Origin: UBA6197 sp047638075
GTDB lineage: Bacteria; Pseudomonadota; Alphaproteobacteria; Rhodobacterales; Rhodobacteraceae
Direction of reading: 5' to 3'
Assembly: GCF_047638075.1 (NCBI RefSeq)
Contig: NZ_JBLJBV010000059.1
Span: forward strand, 1 to 22,157
Length of the DNA stretch: 22,157 nt
Shown piece after piece: positions 13,810 through 21,208 of this stretch. Every line of letters begins with the position of its first letter. Position 1 is the first letter of the stretch. The notes beneath the pieces are model-generated. The model was not told the DNA's origin and made no database searches. It saw only the letters and a list, made by a program, of their open reading frames with translations. Made by a program: the position numbers and the translations under genes.

Positions 13810-14952
13810 ATGTCGTCTCGCAAAAACATCCGCCATCCGCTGCGCGCACTGCCGTTCTGGTTGTCGCTGGGCATGGTGCCACTGGCCATTCTGGGCGCCA
13901 CCAAGGGCGGCTGGACGGTCGCGCTGTTACCTGTTTACGGCTGGGTCATGGTCACTTTTTTGGACACGATCCTGGGGCTGAACACCGAAAACCCCGATCT
14001 TGACACCCCTGAGTCGGACTTGTTCTGGTATCGCCTGATCACGATGATCTGGTTCCCGGTGCAGTTCATTACCATCTTCACGATGATCTGGTGGGTCACG
14101 CATACGACCCATCTTTCAACGCTTGAAACCATCGTGCTGTTTTTCGGGGTCGGGGTGATTTCGGGCACGGTTGGCATTGTCTACAGCCACGAGCTGATGC
14201 ATCAGAAAAACCGGCTGGAACGCTGGCTGGCCGATCTGATGCTGGCAACGGTGCTTTACAGCCATTTCCGGTCGGAACACCTGCTGGTTCACCACCGGCA
14301 TGTCGGCACCCCGCGCGACACCGCCACCGCCCGCTATAATGAGGGCTTTCACCGCTTTTTCTGGCGCCAACTGACCAAAGGCCCGATTTCGGCGTGGCAT
14401 GCCGAAAGGCTGATGCTGGCGCGCGCCGGGCGGGGTACGCTGGGCCGCACCAACCCATTTTGGCGCTACGCCGCGCTACAAATGGCGACGCTTGTCCTTG
14501 CGTTTCTGATTGGCGGGTGGGTGGGGCTGGGCCTGTTTGTGTTTCAAGCCTTCATCGCCGTCTGGCAGTTGGAGCTGACCAATTACGTCGAACATTACGG
14601 GCTGACGCGCGAACACAAGGGCGATGGCACCTATGAACACGTCCTGCCGCGCCATAGCTGGAATGCCTCTCACACGGCCTCGAACTGGCTGCTGATCAAC
14701 CTGCAGCGCCACTCGGACCACCACTACAAACCCAATCGGCGCTTTCCGCTACTGCAGACCTATACCGAAGATGAGGCCCCCCAGCTTCCGTTCGGCTACC
14801 CGGCGATGACGACGTTGGCGATGGTCCCCCCGCTCTGGCGTCGCCGGATGAACCCGCGCGTGCGGCATTGGCGGCGCAAACATTATCCCGAAATTGCCGA
14901 TTGGGCGCCCTATAACAAAGGCGCAAACCCGATGCCGCGCGGCTCTGTCTGA
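13810..14952 (+). CDS. alkB: AlkB-type integral-membrane di-iron alkane monooxygenase
   Basis: 380-aa membrane fatty-acid-desaturase-like hydroxylase. All histidine motifs of AlkB are present: HELMHQK (127-133), EHLLVHHRHVGTP (156-168), NYVEHYGL (258-265) and LQRHSDHHY (298-306). Hydrophobic segments at about 13-30, 34-55, 73-97, 105-125 and 220-250 match the AlkB layout. It would hydroxylate the terminal carbon of alkanes, using electrons from rubredoxin and rubredoxin reductase; neither is visible here and no rubredoxin is fused. The glycine usual in EHxxGHH is Val, as I recall for roseobacter AlkB-like proteins, so the substrate could differ. The start at 13810 is preceded by GAAGG; the frame extends upstream into mutY without support. 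Confidence 0.88.
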   Translation: MSSRKNIRHPLRALPFWLSLGMVPLAILGATKGGWTVALLPVYGWVMVTFLDTILGLNTENPDLDTPESDLFWYRLITMIWFPVQFITIFTMIWWVTHTTHLSTLETIVLFFGVGVISGTVGIVYSHELMHQKNRLERWLADLMLATVLYSHFRSEHLLVHHRHVGTPRDTATARYNEGFHRFFWRQLTKGPISAWHAERLMLARAGRGTLGRTNPFWRYAALQMATLVLAFLIGGWVGLGLFVFQAFIAVWQLELTNYVEHYGLTREHKGDGTYEHVLPRHSWNASHTASNWLLINLQRHSDHHYKPNRRFPLLQTYTEDEAPQLPFGYPAMTTLAMVPPLWRRRMNPRVRHWRRKHYPEIADWAPYNKGANPMPRGSV

Positions 14953-14988
14953 CCGGGCGATAGCGGCCCTTGATTGCCCACGCGCATC

Positions 14989-15015
14989 AAAAAACCCCGC
15001 CGATGACCGGCGGGG
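14989..15015 (-). terminator. Rho-independent terminator of ccrM
   Basis: Perfect 8-bp stem CCCCGCCG (14995-15002)/CGGCGGGG (15008-15015), loop of 5 nt, followed on the minus strand by six T (14994-14989). It lies 58 nt past the ccrM stop and may also slow transcripts from the alkB side. Confidence 0.85.
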
Positions 15016-15073
15016 CAAGTTCGTACTTTGCGGGCAGGCCCGAAAGTACCGGCGGTAAACCTGTCTGATCAGA

Positions 15074-16201
15074 TCAGTTCGGGCGGCCCCTCGTATCGGC
15101 GTCCATTTCGGCGCGGATCTGTTGGCGCAAAATGTCGATCGAGACCATCTTGCCTTCGCGTTTGAAGTGCCAGTAGGTCCAGCCATTGCATGAAGGCGCG
15201 CCCTCCAGATGGGCGCCGACCTGATGGATCGAGCCCTTGGTGTCATGCGCAATCAATGTGCCATCAGCGCGAACCTTGGCCTTGTAGCGGTTGCCAACCG
15301 AGAACAGTTCTTCGCCCGGCCGCAGCATGCCGCGCTCGACGACCTGGCCAAAGGGCACGCGTGGCTCGGCACGTTTCGAGGTGCTGGTTTCCAGCGCCTC
15401 GCGGTCAAATTTGCGCACACGGGCAAGCCGTTTCGCGGCAACATCGCGGTAGGCTTCTTCGCGTTCGATCCCGATGAATTCACGGCCCAGCATCTTGGCC
15501 ACAGCGCCGGTGGTGCCGGTGCCGAAGAACGGGTCCAGCACGACATCGCCGGGGTTCGTGGTCGCCACCAGAACGCGGTGCAGCAGGCTTTCGGGTTTTT
15601 GTGTCGGGTGAGCCTTGTCGCCGGCGGCATCCTTTTCGCGCTCATGCCCGGTGCACAGCGGCAAGACCCAATCCGAACGCATCTGCACACCTTCGTTCAG
15701 CGCCTTCAGCGCCTCATAATTGAAGGTGTATTTCGCCCCTTCCGATTTCGAGGCCCAGATCAGCGTTTCATGCGCGTTGGTAAAACGCTTGCCACGAAAG
15801 TTCGGCATCGGGTTCGATTTGCGCCAGACCACATCGTTGAGAATCCAGTAGCCCTGATCCTGCAAGGTCGCGCCAACCCGGAAAATGTTGTGATAAGACC
15901 CGATCACCCAGATCGCGCCATTCGGTTTCAGCAACCGCCGCGCGGCCGCCAGCCAATCGCGGGTAAAGCGGTCATAGGCGCCAAAGCTGGAAAACTGGTC
16001 CCAGGCGTCATCTACCGCGTCGACTTTGGAATTGTCGGGGCGGTGCAGGTCGCCGCGCAATTGCAGATTGTAGGGCGGATCCGCAAAGATCAGGTCCACA
16101 CTGCCTTCGGGCAGCGCATTCATCACCTCGATGCAGTCGCCTGCGATAATCTGGTTGAGCGGCAGCGCCGCAGGCGTCGCCTTGGTCATCATCTTTGTCA
16201 T
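15074..16201 (-). CDS. ccrM: CcrM, cell-cycle-regulated adenine DNA methyltransferase (GANTC)
   Basis: 375-aa beta-class N6-adenine methyltransferase. The catalytic motif DPPY (41-44) comes first and the AdoMet-binding motif DPFFGTGTTG (223-232) follows, the beta-class order; HPTQKP precedes it. The C-terminal 80 residues (GMLRPGEELFSVGNRYKAKVRADG to CNGWTYWHFKREGK) form the extra DNA-recognition domain specific to CcrM. In Caulobacter and relatives it methylates GANTC late in the cell cycle and couples replication to transcription. ATGs at 16201, 16192 and 16189 are all in frame; the first follows GAGGCACAG. The gene lies downstream of rnhB, a conserved pairing in Alphaproteobacteria, and has its own leader with three GANTC sites. 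Confidence 0.96.
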   Translation of the reverse strand: MTKMMTKATPAALPLNQIIAGDCIEVMNALPEGSVDLIFADPPYNLQLRGDLHRPDNSKVDAVDDAWDQFSSFGAYDRFTRDWLAAARRLLKPNGAIWVIGSYHNIFRVGATLQDQGYWILNDVVWRKSNPMPNFRGKRFTNAHETLIWASKSEGAKYTFNYEALKALNEGVQMRSDWVLPLCTGHEREKDAAGDKAHPTQKPESLLHRVLVATTNPGDVVLDPFFGTGTTGAVAKMLGREFIGIEREEAYRDVAAKRLARVRKFDREALETSTSKRAEPRVPFGQVVERGMLRPGEELFSVGNRYKAKVRADGTLIAHDTKGSIHQVGAHLEGAPSCNGWTYWHFKREGKMVSIDILRQQIRAEMDADTRGRPN

Positions 16202-16264
16202 TCTGTGCCTCGTTTGCCCGTCCGGGTGTTCGGCTTATGGTGCCGATTTTGATGGGACCAGCAT

Positions 16265-16303
16265 GAGTCACAGGCGATTCGCCGTCAATTTCTTTTTTGA
16301 ATC
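16265..16303. promoter_or_regulatory. Cluster of three GANTC sites in the ccrM leader
   Basis: GAGTC (16265-16269), GATTC (16276-16280) and GAATC (16299-16303) lie within 39 bp, 64-102 bp upstream of the ccrM ATG and downstream of the rnhB stop. These are CcrM target sites; in Caulobacter two GANTC sites in the ccrM promoter leader tie transcription to methylation state. Confidence 0.8.
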
Positions 16304-16309
16304 AAGGAC

Positions 16310-16936
16310 TTATAAATATTGCTTGCACAAGATGTTGTATACGGGGCGGAACGAACGTCTATGCACAGGGGTCACCCCAAGATTTAGCAATGCCGCCAGA
16401 TGGTCCTTGGTCGGATAGCCCGCGTTCTTTTCCCATCCATAGCCGGGGTGCTGTTGCGCCAAATCCACCATCAGCAAATCACGCGCCTGTTTGGCGATGA
16501 TCGAGGCGGCGGCAATTGACAGGCTGCGCCCATCGCCTTTCACGACCGGCTCAGCGCTTAGCCGCAGGTCGCGCGGCAGGCGATTGCCGTCAACCAGCAC
16601 ATGGTCGGGCGGCATCCCCAGCGCGGCCACAGCGCGGCACATTGCCAGATGGCTGGCCTGCAGAATGTTGATTGCGTCGATTTCCTCAACGCTCGCATGG
16701 GCCACGGCACAATCGGCGCTGGCCCAGATCAGGGCGGCCAGTTCGGCGCGCCGCCGCGCAGTCAGTTTCTTGCTGTCATTCAGACCGGGCGGGATGTTTG
16801 CGGGGTCCAGCACCACGGCGGCGGCCGTGACCGGGCCGCACAGCGGGCCGCGCCCCACCTCATCAACGCCGGCCACACGGACAAGGCCGCGCGCCTGCGC
16901 AGACAACTCAAACGAAAAATCGGGGGCTTGTTTCAT
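16310..16936 (-). CDS. rnhB: Ribonuclease HII
   Basis: 208-aa RNase HII that cuts RNA in RNA-DNA hybrids and single ribonucleotides in DNA. The signature GVDEVGRGPLCGPV holds the first two acidic residues (D25, E26), LNDSKKLT follows at about 52-59, VDGN gives D116, and IIAKQARDLLM gives D153, completing the DEDD set. The C-terminus has HPGYGWEKNAGYPTKDHLAAL. Length is usual. Its TAA stop overlaps a TTTATAAG A/T-rich stretch that probably belongs to the ccrM promoter region. It lies upstream of ccrM on the same strand with 108 nt between. Confidence 0.95.
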   Translation of the reverse strand: MKQAPDFSFELSAQARGLVRVAGVDEVGRGPLCGPVTAAAVVLDPANIPPGLNDSKKLTARRRAELAALIWASADCAVAHASVEEIDAINILQASHLAMCRAVAALGMPPDHVLVDGNRLPRDLRLSAEPVVKGDGRSLSIAAASIIAKQARDLLMVDLAQQHPGYGWEKNAGYPTKDHLAALLNLGVTPVHRRSFRPVYNILCKQYL

Positions 16937-16972
16937 CCTTTCGGGATGCCCAAATTCCGCCCCTGTCGCAAT

Positions 16973-17014
16973 CCCAAAAGGGGCAGGTCGCGCGTGGCGC
17001 TCGCCCCTTTTGGG
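16973..17014. terminator. 12-bp inverted repeat, probable terminator before rnhB
   Basis: CCCAAAAGGGGC (16973-16984) and GCCCCTTTTGGG (17003-17014) are perfect complements with an 18-nt loop. It lies 14 nt after the stop of the exported-protein gene and 37 nt before rnhB. There is no T run beyond the stem; the Ts are inside the arm, so it may work as an ordinary terminator or as a processing site. Confidence 0.55.
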
Positions 17015-17028
17015 TAGCTTGGCGCGGT

Positions 17029-17505
17029 TCAGCGCCGGCCGATGCGATAGCCGCGGTCTTGCAGGCAGCGTTTGCCGTAGACGGTTTTGCGGCTACGGTC
17101 TGCCCGGATGTCAAAGGCGCAGGCTTGCGGCAGGGCCCGGTCTTTCCCCTCACGCGCAAGGCAACGTGCAGAAAGCACTTCGCGCTTTCCGTCACGCGTT
17201 TTCACTTTGGTCACGCAGTTTTCGGGCAAAACCCGATCCTGCCGTTTATTATAGCGGTCGTGATGGCGGTCGGGGTAGCGGTTATAGTATCCGTCATCCC
17301 AATCATTGCGCGAGGGTATTTTGTTTGCCTGTTCGCGGCGGTCTTCTTTCTTGTTCTTTTCGTGAATGATCGTGCCCAGCACAAGGGCACCGGCAACCAC
17401 CCCCAGCAATTGCTGTTCGCTTTTGGTCCATGCGGCGGCGGGGGTTGCGGTCAGCCCCCCCAGAACGATGGCAGCAATGGCGATGGCAGAGGTAATGCGT
17501 TTCAT
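17029..17505 (-). CDS. Exported basic protein of unknown function
   Basis: 158-aa protein with a clear signal peptide (residues 1-25, MKRITSAIAIAAIVLGG to PAAA-W). A second hydrophobic stretch follows at about 32-47 (QLLGVVAGALVLGTIIH), so the mature protein may stay membrane-attached. A charged, Asp/Arg/Tyr-rich linker (50-93, with DDGYYNRYPDRHHDRYNKR) leads to a C-terminal domain with four cysteines (C97, C115, C129, C147) that could form two disulfides. AGGAA precedes the ATG at 17505. The layout is common for uncharacterised Rhodobacteraceae periplasmic proteins, but I do not recognise a named family. It is monocistronic and closed by the inverted repeat at 16973-17014. Confidence 0.75.
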   Translation of the reverse strand: MKRITSAIAIAAIVLGGLTATPAAAWTKSEQQLLGVVAGALVLGTIIHEKNKKEDRREQANKIPSRNDWDDGYYNRYPDRHHDRYNKRQDRVLPENCVTKVKTRDGKREVLSARCLAREGKDRALPQACAFDIRADRSRKTVYGKRCLQDRGYRIGRR

Positions 17506-17670
17506 GGCGAAGTTCCTGTAGTTGGCAGCGGATCAGGCCCGCCTGTTTATATGCCCCAGTCTCGTCGCGTTTCACGTTGCCAAGCAATATCACCCCGCCG
17601 CTATCAGATAACACGCCCTGCCCAGCCCCTTGCTATTGCATAACAAACCCGTTCCACGCAGGGTGAACCC

Positions 17671-17952
17671 ATGAAATACGCGCTTCTCATATCACTGGCC
17701 CTTATGGCCGTATCGCCCGCAAACGCGGATTGCTATGCCGACTACAAGGCCAAGCAGGACAAACCTCTGCGCCTGCACTATGGCGTGGCCAAACTGCCCG
17801 ACAGCGCCTGTTCGGCCGGCGCTGCGGCCAAGGCACTTGCGCCACGTCTTGCGAAAGGTGGCTGGACGCTGCTAAACATCCTGTCCATCTTTGGCCCTGA
17901 CGGGTTGGATCAAAGGAAAGCCAGTGCCGGACCCTATTATCTCCGCTACTGA
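17671..17952 (+). CDS. Small exported protein, unknown function
   Basis: 93-aa protein with a signal peptide (1-19, MKYALLISLALMAVSPANA) and a mature part starting DCYADYKAKQ. Two mature cysteines (C21, C47) could form one disulfide, closing a loop around LRLHYGVAKLPD. The C-terminus, ILSIFGPDGLDQRKASAGPYYLRY, reads like a compact soluble domain. AGGGTGA upstream supports the ATG at 17671. No family is recognised. Its last 29 nt overlap the start of the membrane winged-helix gene in another frame, so the two are translated together and probably functionally linked. Confidence 0.75.
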   Translation: MKYALLISLALMAVSPANADCYADYKAKQDKPLRLHYGVAKLPDSACSAGAAAKALAPRLAKGGWTLLNILSIFGPDGLDQRKASAGPYYLRY

Positions 17953-18628
17953 CAGCTTGCGCGCGGGTAACCGCGCCGTGGTCTGGGGCATTGCCGCCAT
18001 TGTCGTCATTCTGGCGCTGGCGGCGGTGCTGTTGTTCATCTCGCTGCCCGATGCCAACGCGTTCAATGCGCGGGTCGAACGCATCTTCATTGAAAATGAC
18101 GCGCTGACCGCCCCGGTAGAGCTGCGCCTGCTGGAGGTTTTGGCCGGATCGGGCACCGCCTTTTCCGAGGTTCTGTCCTCTTACCGCGTGATCATCTTTA
18201 TTCTTCTGGTCTTTGCCACCGCGCTCTTGATCGCCGCATTGGTGTTTTTGCTGATGATCGTCGCGCTCAACCGCCGCATGACCCAGATCCAGCGCGCCGG
18301 AATCGAGGTTCGCTCATTACGCATCCTGCGCGCTGAAAACGCCGTCATCCTGAATGACATGGCCTTTACCCTGACCCCTGCCGCGATCGAAACGCTCGCC
18401 GTTCTGGCCGAAGCGCGGATGGATGATGATGTGCTGTCGGGGGCCGAGATCGAGGCGGTCATTTCCGGTCGCCCTGCCCCCGACTGCGACGAGGCCGCAG
18501 GCGCCACCCGCATCAAACGGCTGCGCGATACTTTGGGGAATCAGCTTGTTGCCGAACTGCTGGTGCGCAACATCACCCGCAAAGGCTATACCCTTGCGAT
18601 TGCCAAGGATGCGATCCGCGTCGAATGA
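17924..18628 (+). CDS. Two-TM membrane protein with C-terminal OmpR-like winged helix
   Basis: 234-aa protein. A short N-terminus is followed by TM1 (18-41, VVWGIAAIVVILALAAVLLF), a loop of about 46 residues probably in the periplasm, TM2 (88-115, RVIIFILLVFATALLIAALVF), then a cytoplasmic part of about 120 residues. From about 144 it looks like an OmpR/PhoB-type winged helix: NDMAFTLTPAAIETLAVLAEA, a LSGAEIEAVI helix, the recognition-helix-like TRIKRLRDTLG (195-205), and the wing LVRNITRKGYTL (213-224). This reverses the ToxR order, in which the DNA-binding domain is N-terminal. The start is GTG at 17924 with AAAGGA 6 nt upstream; TTG at 17891 is an alternative. DNA binding is inferred from pattern only. 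Confidence 0.8.
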   Translation: MPDPIISATDSLRAGNRAVVWGIAAIVVILALAAVLLFISLPDANAFNARVERIFIENDALTAPVELRLLEVLAGSGTAFSEVLSSYRVIIFILLVFATALLIAALVFLLMIVALNRRMTQIQRAGIEVRSLRILRAENAVILNDMAFTLTPAAIETLAVLAEARMDDDVLSGAEIEAVISGRPAPDCDEAAGATRIKRLRDTLGNQLVAELLVRNITRKGYTLAIAKDAIRVE

Positions 18629-18636
18629 CGGTGCCC

Positions 18637-18665
18637 TTGCACCGGCAGGCCAAACCCCCTATACG
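18637..18665 (+). promoter_or_regulatory. Sigma-70-like promoter of the polyamine operon
   Basis: TTGCAC (18637-18642), a 17-nt spacer, and TATACG (18660-18665), 31 nt before the nspC ATG and just after the winged-helix gene stop. Confidence 0.6.
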
Positions 18666-18695
18666 CGCTGCTCGTTTGCCACTCGGGGGGGAGCC

Positions 18696-19790
18696 ATGAT
18701 TCAGACACCCTATTACCTGATCGACAAGCAGGCACTGCTGCATAACATGCGCAAGATTGCGCATCTGCGCGAAGCCTCGGGCGCCAAGGCGCTACTGGCG
18801 CTAAAGTGCTTTGCCACATGGTCAGTCTTTGATGACATGCACCCGTATATGGATGGCACCACGTCGTCTTCGCTTTACGAGCTGCGCCTTGGCCGCGAAA
18901 AGTTCGGCGGCGAAACCCATGCCTATTCGGTGGCCTGGGCAGACCACGAGATTGACGAAGCCGTCGGCTATGCCGACAAGATCATCTTCAACTCCATCGG
19001 CCAGTTGACGCATTTCGCCCCCCGCGCGGCAGGCATTGCGCGCGGCCTGCGGCTGAATCCGCGGTTTTCGACCTCGGGCTTTGATCTGGCAGACCCGGCG
19101 CGCCCGTTTTCCCGGCTTGGCGAATGGGATGTGGCCAAAATCGAAACCGTGATCGACCAGATTTCGGGCTTCATGATTCATTACAACTGCGAAAACGCCG
19201 ATTTCGACCTGTTCGACCAGCAATTGACCCGGATCGAGAATGAATTCGGCGCGCTTCTGGCGCGGGTCCAATGGGTCAGCCTTGGCGGCGGCATCCATTT
19301 CACCGGCGAGGGCTATCCGATTGACCGGCTGGCCGCCCGGCTGAAGGCCTTTGCCGCGAAATTCGGTGTGCAAGTCTATCTTGAACCCGGCGAGGCCGCG
19401 ATTACCCAATCGACCACGCTGGAGGTGACGGTGCTTGACCTTCTCGACAACGGCAAGAAGCTTGCCATCGTTGATAGCAGCATCGAGGCGCATATGCTGG
19501 ATCTGCTGATCTATCGCCAACCCGCGCGCCTGCCGCAAACCGGCGATCACGTCTACGAAATCTGCGGCAAATCCTGCCTGGCGGGTGATATCTTTGGCGA
19601 TGCCCGCTTTGCTGAGCCACTGGCCATCGGCAGCCGCATTTCTGTAGGCGATGCGGCCGGTTATACGATGGTCAAGAAAAACTGGTTCAACGGTGTGGCG
19701 ATGCCCGCCATTGCGATTCGCGAACTGGACGGTTCCATCCGCCTTGTTCGCCAGTTTGGCTACGAGGATTACGCCTCAAGCCTTTCCTGA
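18696..19790 (+). CDS. nspC: Carboxynorspermidine/carboxyspermidine decarboxylase
   Basis: 364-aa PLP-dependent decarboxylase of the alanine-racemase fold (NspC). It removes CO2 from carboxyspermidine or carboxynorspermidine, the last step of the aspartate-semialdehyde route to triamines. It starts TPYYLIDKQALLHNM, with the PLP lysine K37 in LLALKCFA, then TSSSLYELRLGRE, NPRFSTSGFDLADP, WVSLGGGIHFTGEGYP, VYLEPGEAA and the end-of-barrel EICGKSCLAGDIFGD (the reactive Cys in a CLAGD motif) and VGDAAGYTMVKKNWFNG. The ATG at 18696 follows GGGGGGAG. It is the first gene of the pair, 48 nt before the dehydrogenase; in this bacterial class the usual product is spermidine. Confidence 0.93.
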   Translation: MIQTPYYLIDKQALLHNMRKIAHLREASGAKALLALKCFATWSVFDDMHPYMDGTTSSSLYELRLGREKFGGETHAYSVAWADHEIDEAVGYADKIIFNSIGQLTHFAPRAAGIARGLRLNPRFSTSGFDLADPARPFSRLGEWDVAKIETVIDQISGFMIHYNCENADFDLFDQQLTRIENEFGALLARVQWVSLGGGIHFTGEGYPIDRLAARLKAFAAKFGVQVYLEPGEAAITQSTTLEVTVLDLLDNGKKLAIVDSSIEAHMLDLLIYRQPARLPQTGDHVYEICGKSCLAGDIFGDARFAEPLAIGSRISVGDAAGYTMVKKNWFNGVAMPAIAIRELDGSIRLVRQFGYEDYASSLS

Positions 19791-19838
19791 GGGTCGAAAG
19801 ACCCCTTCCCTGTCCTGCCCTGAAAGGAGACAGCCGAA

Positions 19839-21071
19839 GTGAAACGTAACGTGCTGATTATCGGCGCCGGTGGTGTGGCCCAGGTCGTGGCGCATAAGGC
19901 CGCGCAGAACAATGATGTTCTGGGCGATCTACACATCGCCTCGCGCACCGTGGAAAAATGCCGCGCGATCATCGACAGCGTTCACGCCAAAGGCGCGATG
20001 AAACAACCCGGCCTTTTCGCCGCCCACCGCGTTGACGCGATGGACAGCGCCGCCGTGGCCGCCCTGATCGGGGAAACCGGCGCGCAGATCGTGATCAACG
20101 TCGGCTCTCCCTTCGTCAACATGACCGTGCTTGAGGCCTGTATCAAAACAGGCGCCGCCTATATGGATACCGCCATCCACGAAGACCCGGCCAAGATCTG
20201 CGAAACCCCGCCCTGGTATGCCAATTACGAATGGCAGCGTCGGGACCGCTGCCGCAAGGCGGGCGTGACCGCAATTCTGGGGGTGGGCTTTGATCCCGGC
20301 GTGGTGAACGCCTATGCGCGCCTGGCCGAGGATGAGCTGTTTGACACCATCGCCAGCATCGACATCATTGACATCAACGCAGGCTCGCACGGGCGCTGGT
20401 TTGCCACCAATTTCGATCCGGAGATCAACTTCCGCGAATTTACCGGCACGGTCTACAGTTGGCAAAACGGCGCGTGGCAGTCGAACGCCATGTTCGAGGT
20501 TGGTCAGACCTGGGCCTTGCCGGTCGTCGGGGAACAAAAAGCCTACCTGACCGGCCACGACGAGGTGCATTCGCTGGCCGCGCGTTACCCCGACGCCGAT
20601 GTGCGTTTCTGGATGGGTTTTGGCGATCACTATATCAATGTGTTCACCGTACTGAAAAACCTTGGCCTTCTATCGGAACAGCCAGTCACAACCGCCGAAG
20701 GGCAACAGGTGGTGCCACTGAAAGTGGTCAAGGCCGTGCTGCCCGACCCGGCCAGCCTTGCCCCCGATTATACGGGAAAAACCTGCATCGGTGACGTGAT
20801 CCGCGGCACCAAGGATGGCGTGGAAACTGAGGCGCTGATCTATAACGTGGCCGACCACAAAGACGCCTATGATGAGGTCGGCGCGCAAGGCATCAGCTAT
20901 ACCGCCGGCGTGCCGCCCGTTGCCGCCGCAATGCTGGTGGCCAGCGGCGAATGGGATGTGGCGCAGATGGTCAACGTCGAAGATCTGCCCGCGCGACCGT
21001 TCCTGGAGCTTCTGGGCCGCCTTGGCCTGCCCACCCGCATCAAGGATGCCGCCGGCGACCGGCCCCTATGA
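19839..21071 (+). CDS. Carboxynorspermidine/carboxyspermidine dehydrogenase
   Basis: 410-aa NAD(P)-dependent enzyme of the saccharopine-dehydrogenase family (CASDH). It condenses aspartate semialdehyde with putrescine or diaminopropane and reduces the imine, feeding NspC. The Rossmann motif GAGGVAQVVAHKAAQ (9-23) is at the N-terminus, then NVGSPFVNMTVLEACI, YMDTAIHEDP, the family block ILGVGFDPGVVNAYAR, DINAGSHGRWFATNFDPEIN and a C-terminal GISYTAGVPPVAAAML. The start is GTG at 19839 with AAAGGAGA 8 nt upstream. The operon ends at the terminator at 21083. Which triamine is made is not decided by this sequence. Confidence 0.93.
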   Translation: MKRNVLIIGAGGVAQVVAHKAAQNNDVLGDLHIASRTVEKCRAIIDSVHAKGAMKQPGLFAAHRVDAMDSAAVAALIGETGAQIVINVGSPFVNMTVLEACIKTGAAYMDTAIHEDPAKICETPPWYANYEWQRRDRCRKAGVTAILGVGFDPGVVNAYARLAEDELFDTIASIDIIDINAGSHGRWFATNFDPEINFREFTGTVYSWQNGAWQSNAMFEVGQTWALPVVGEQKAYLTGHDEVHSLAARYPDADVRFWMGFGDHYINVFTVLKNLGLLSEQPVTTAEGQQVVPLKVVKAVLPDPASLAPDYTGKTCIGDVIRGTKDGVETEALIYNVADHKDAYDEVGAQGISYTAGVPPVAAAMLVASGEWDVAQMVNVEDLPARPFLELLGRLGLPTRIKDAAGDRPL

Positions 21072-21082
21072 TCCTAAACTTG

Positions 21083-21105
21083 AACGTCGCCCGGTGGGCG
21101 GCGTT
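21083..21105 (+). terminator. Terminator of the polyamine operon
   Basis: Ten-pair stem AACGTCGCCC/GGGCGGCGTT (one G-T pair) with loop GGT, 11 nt after the dehydrogenase stop and followed by CTTC. The T run is weak. Confidence 0.6.
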
Positions 21106-21208
21106 CTTCATCACTCGCAATGACTTGCGCTGGCGGGATGCACCGAAACGGCATGGCCCACATAGAAAACTGGTCTTGTCACGCTTGCGTTCCGGTCTCT
21201 CAACTCAT

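Noticed and set aside
15209..16252. 347-codon open frame antisense to ccrM
   Set aside because: It is the complementary-strand shadow of ccrM; composition is not protein-like and no ribosome site or family motif is seen.
16281..16340. TATAAG and TTGTGC as the ccrM promoter
   Set aside because: The two hexamers are only 10 nt apart on the minus strand, too close for a sigma-70 pair, so I did not call a promoter.
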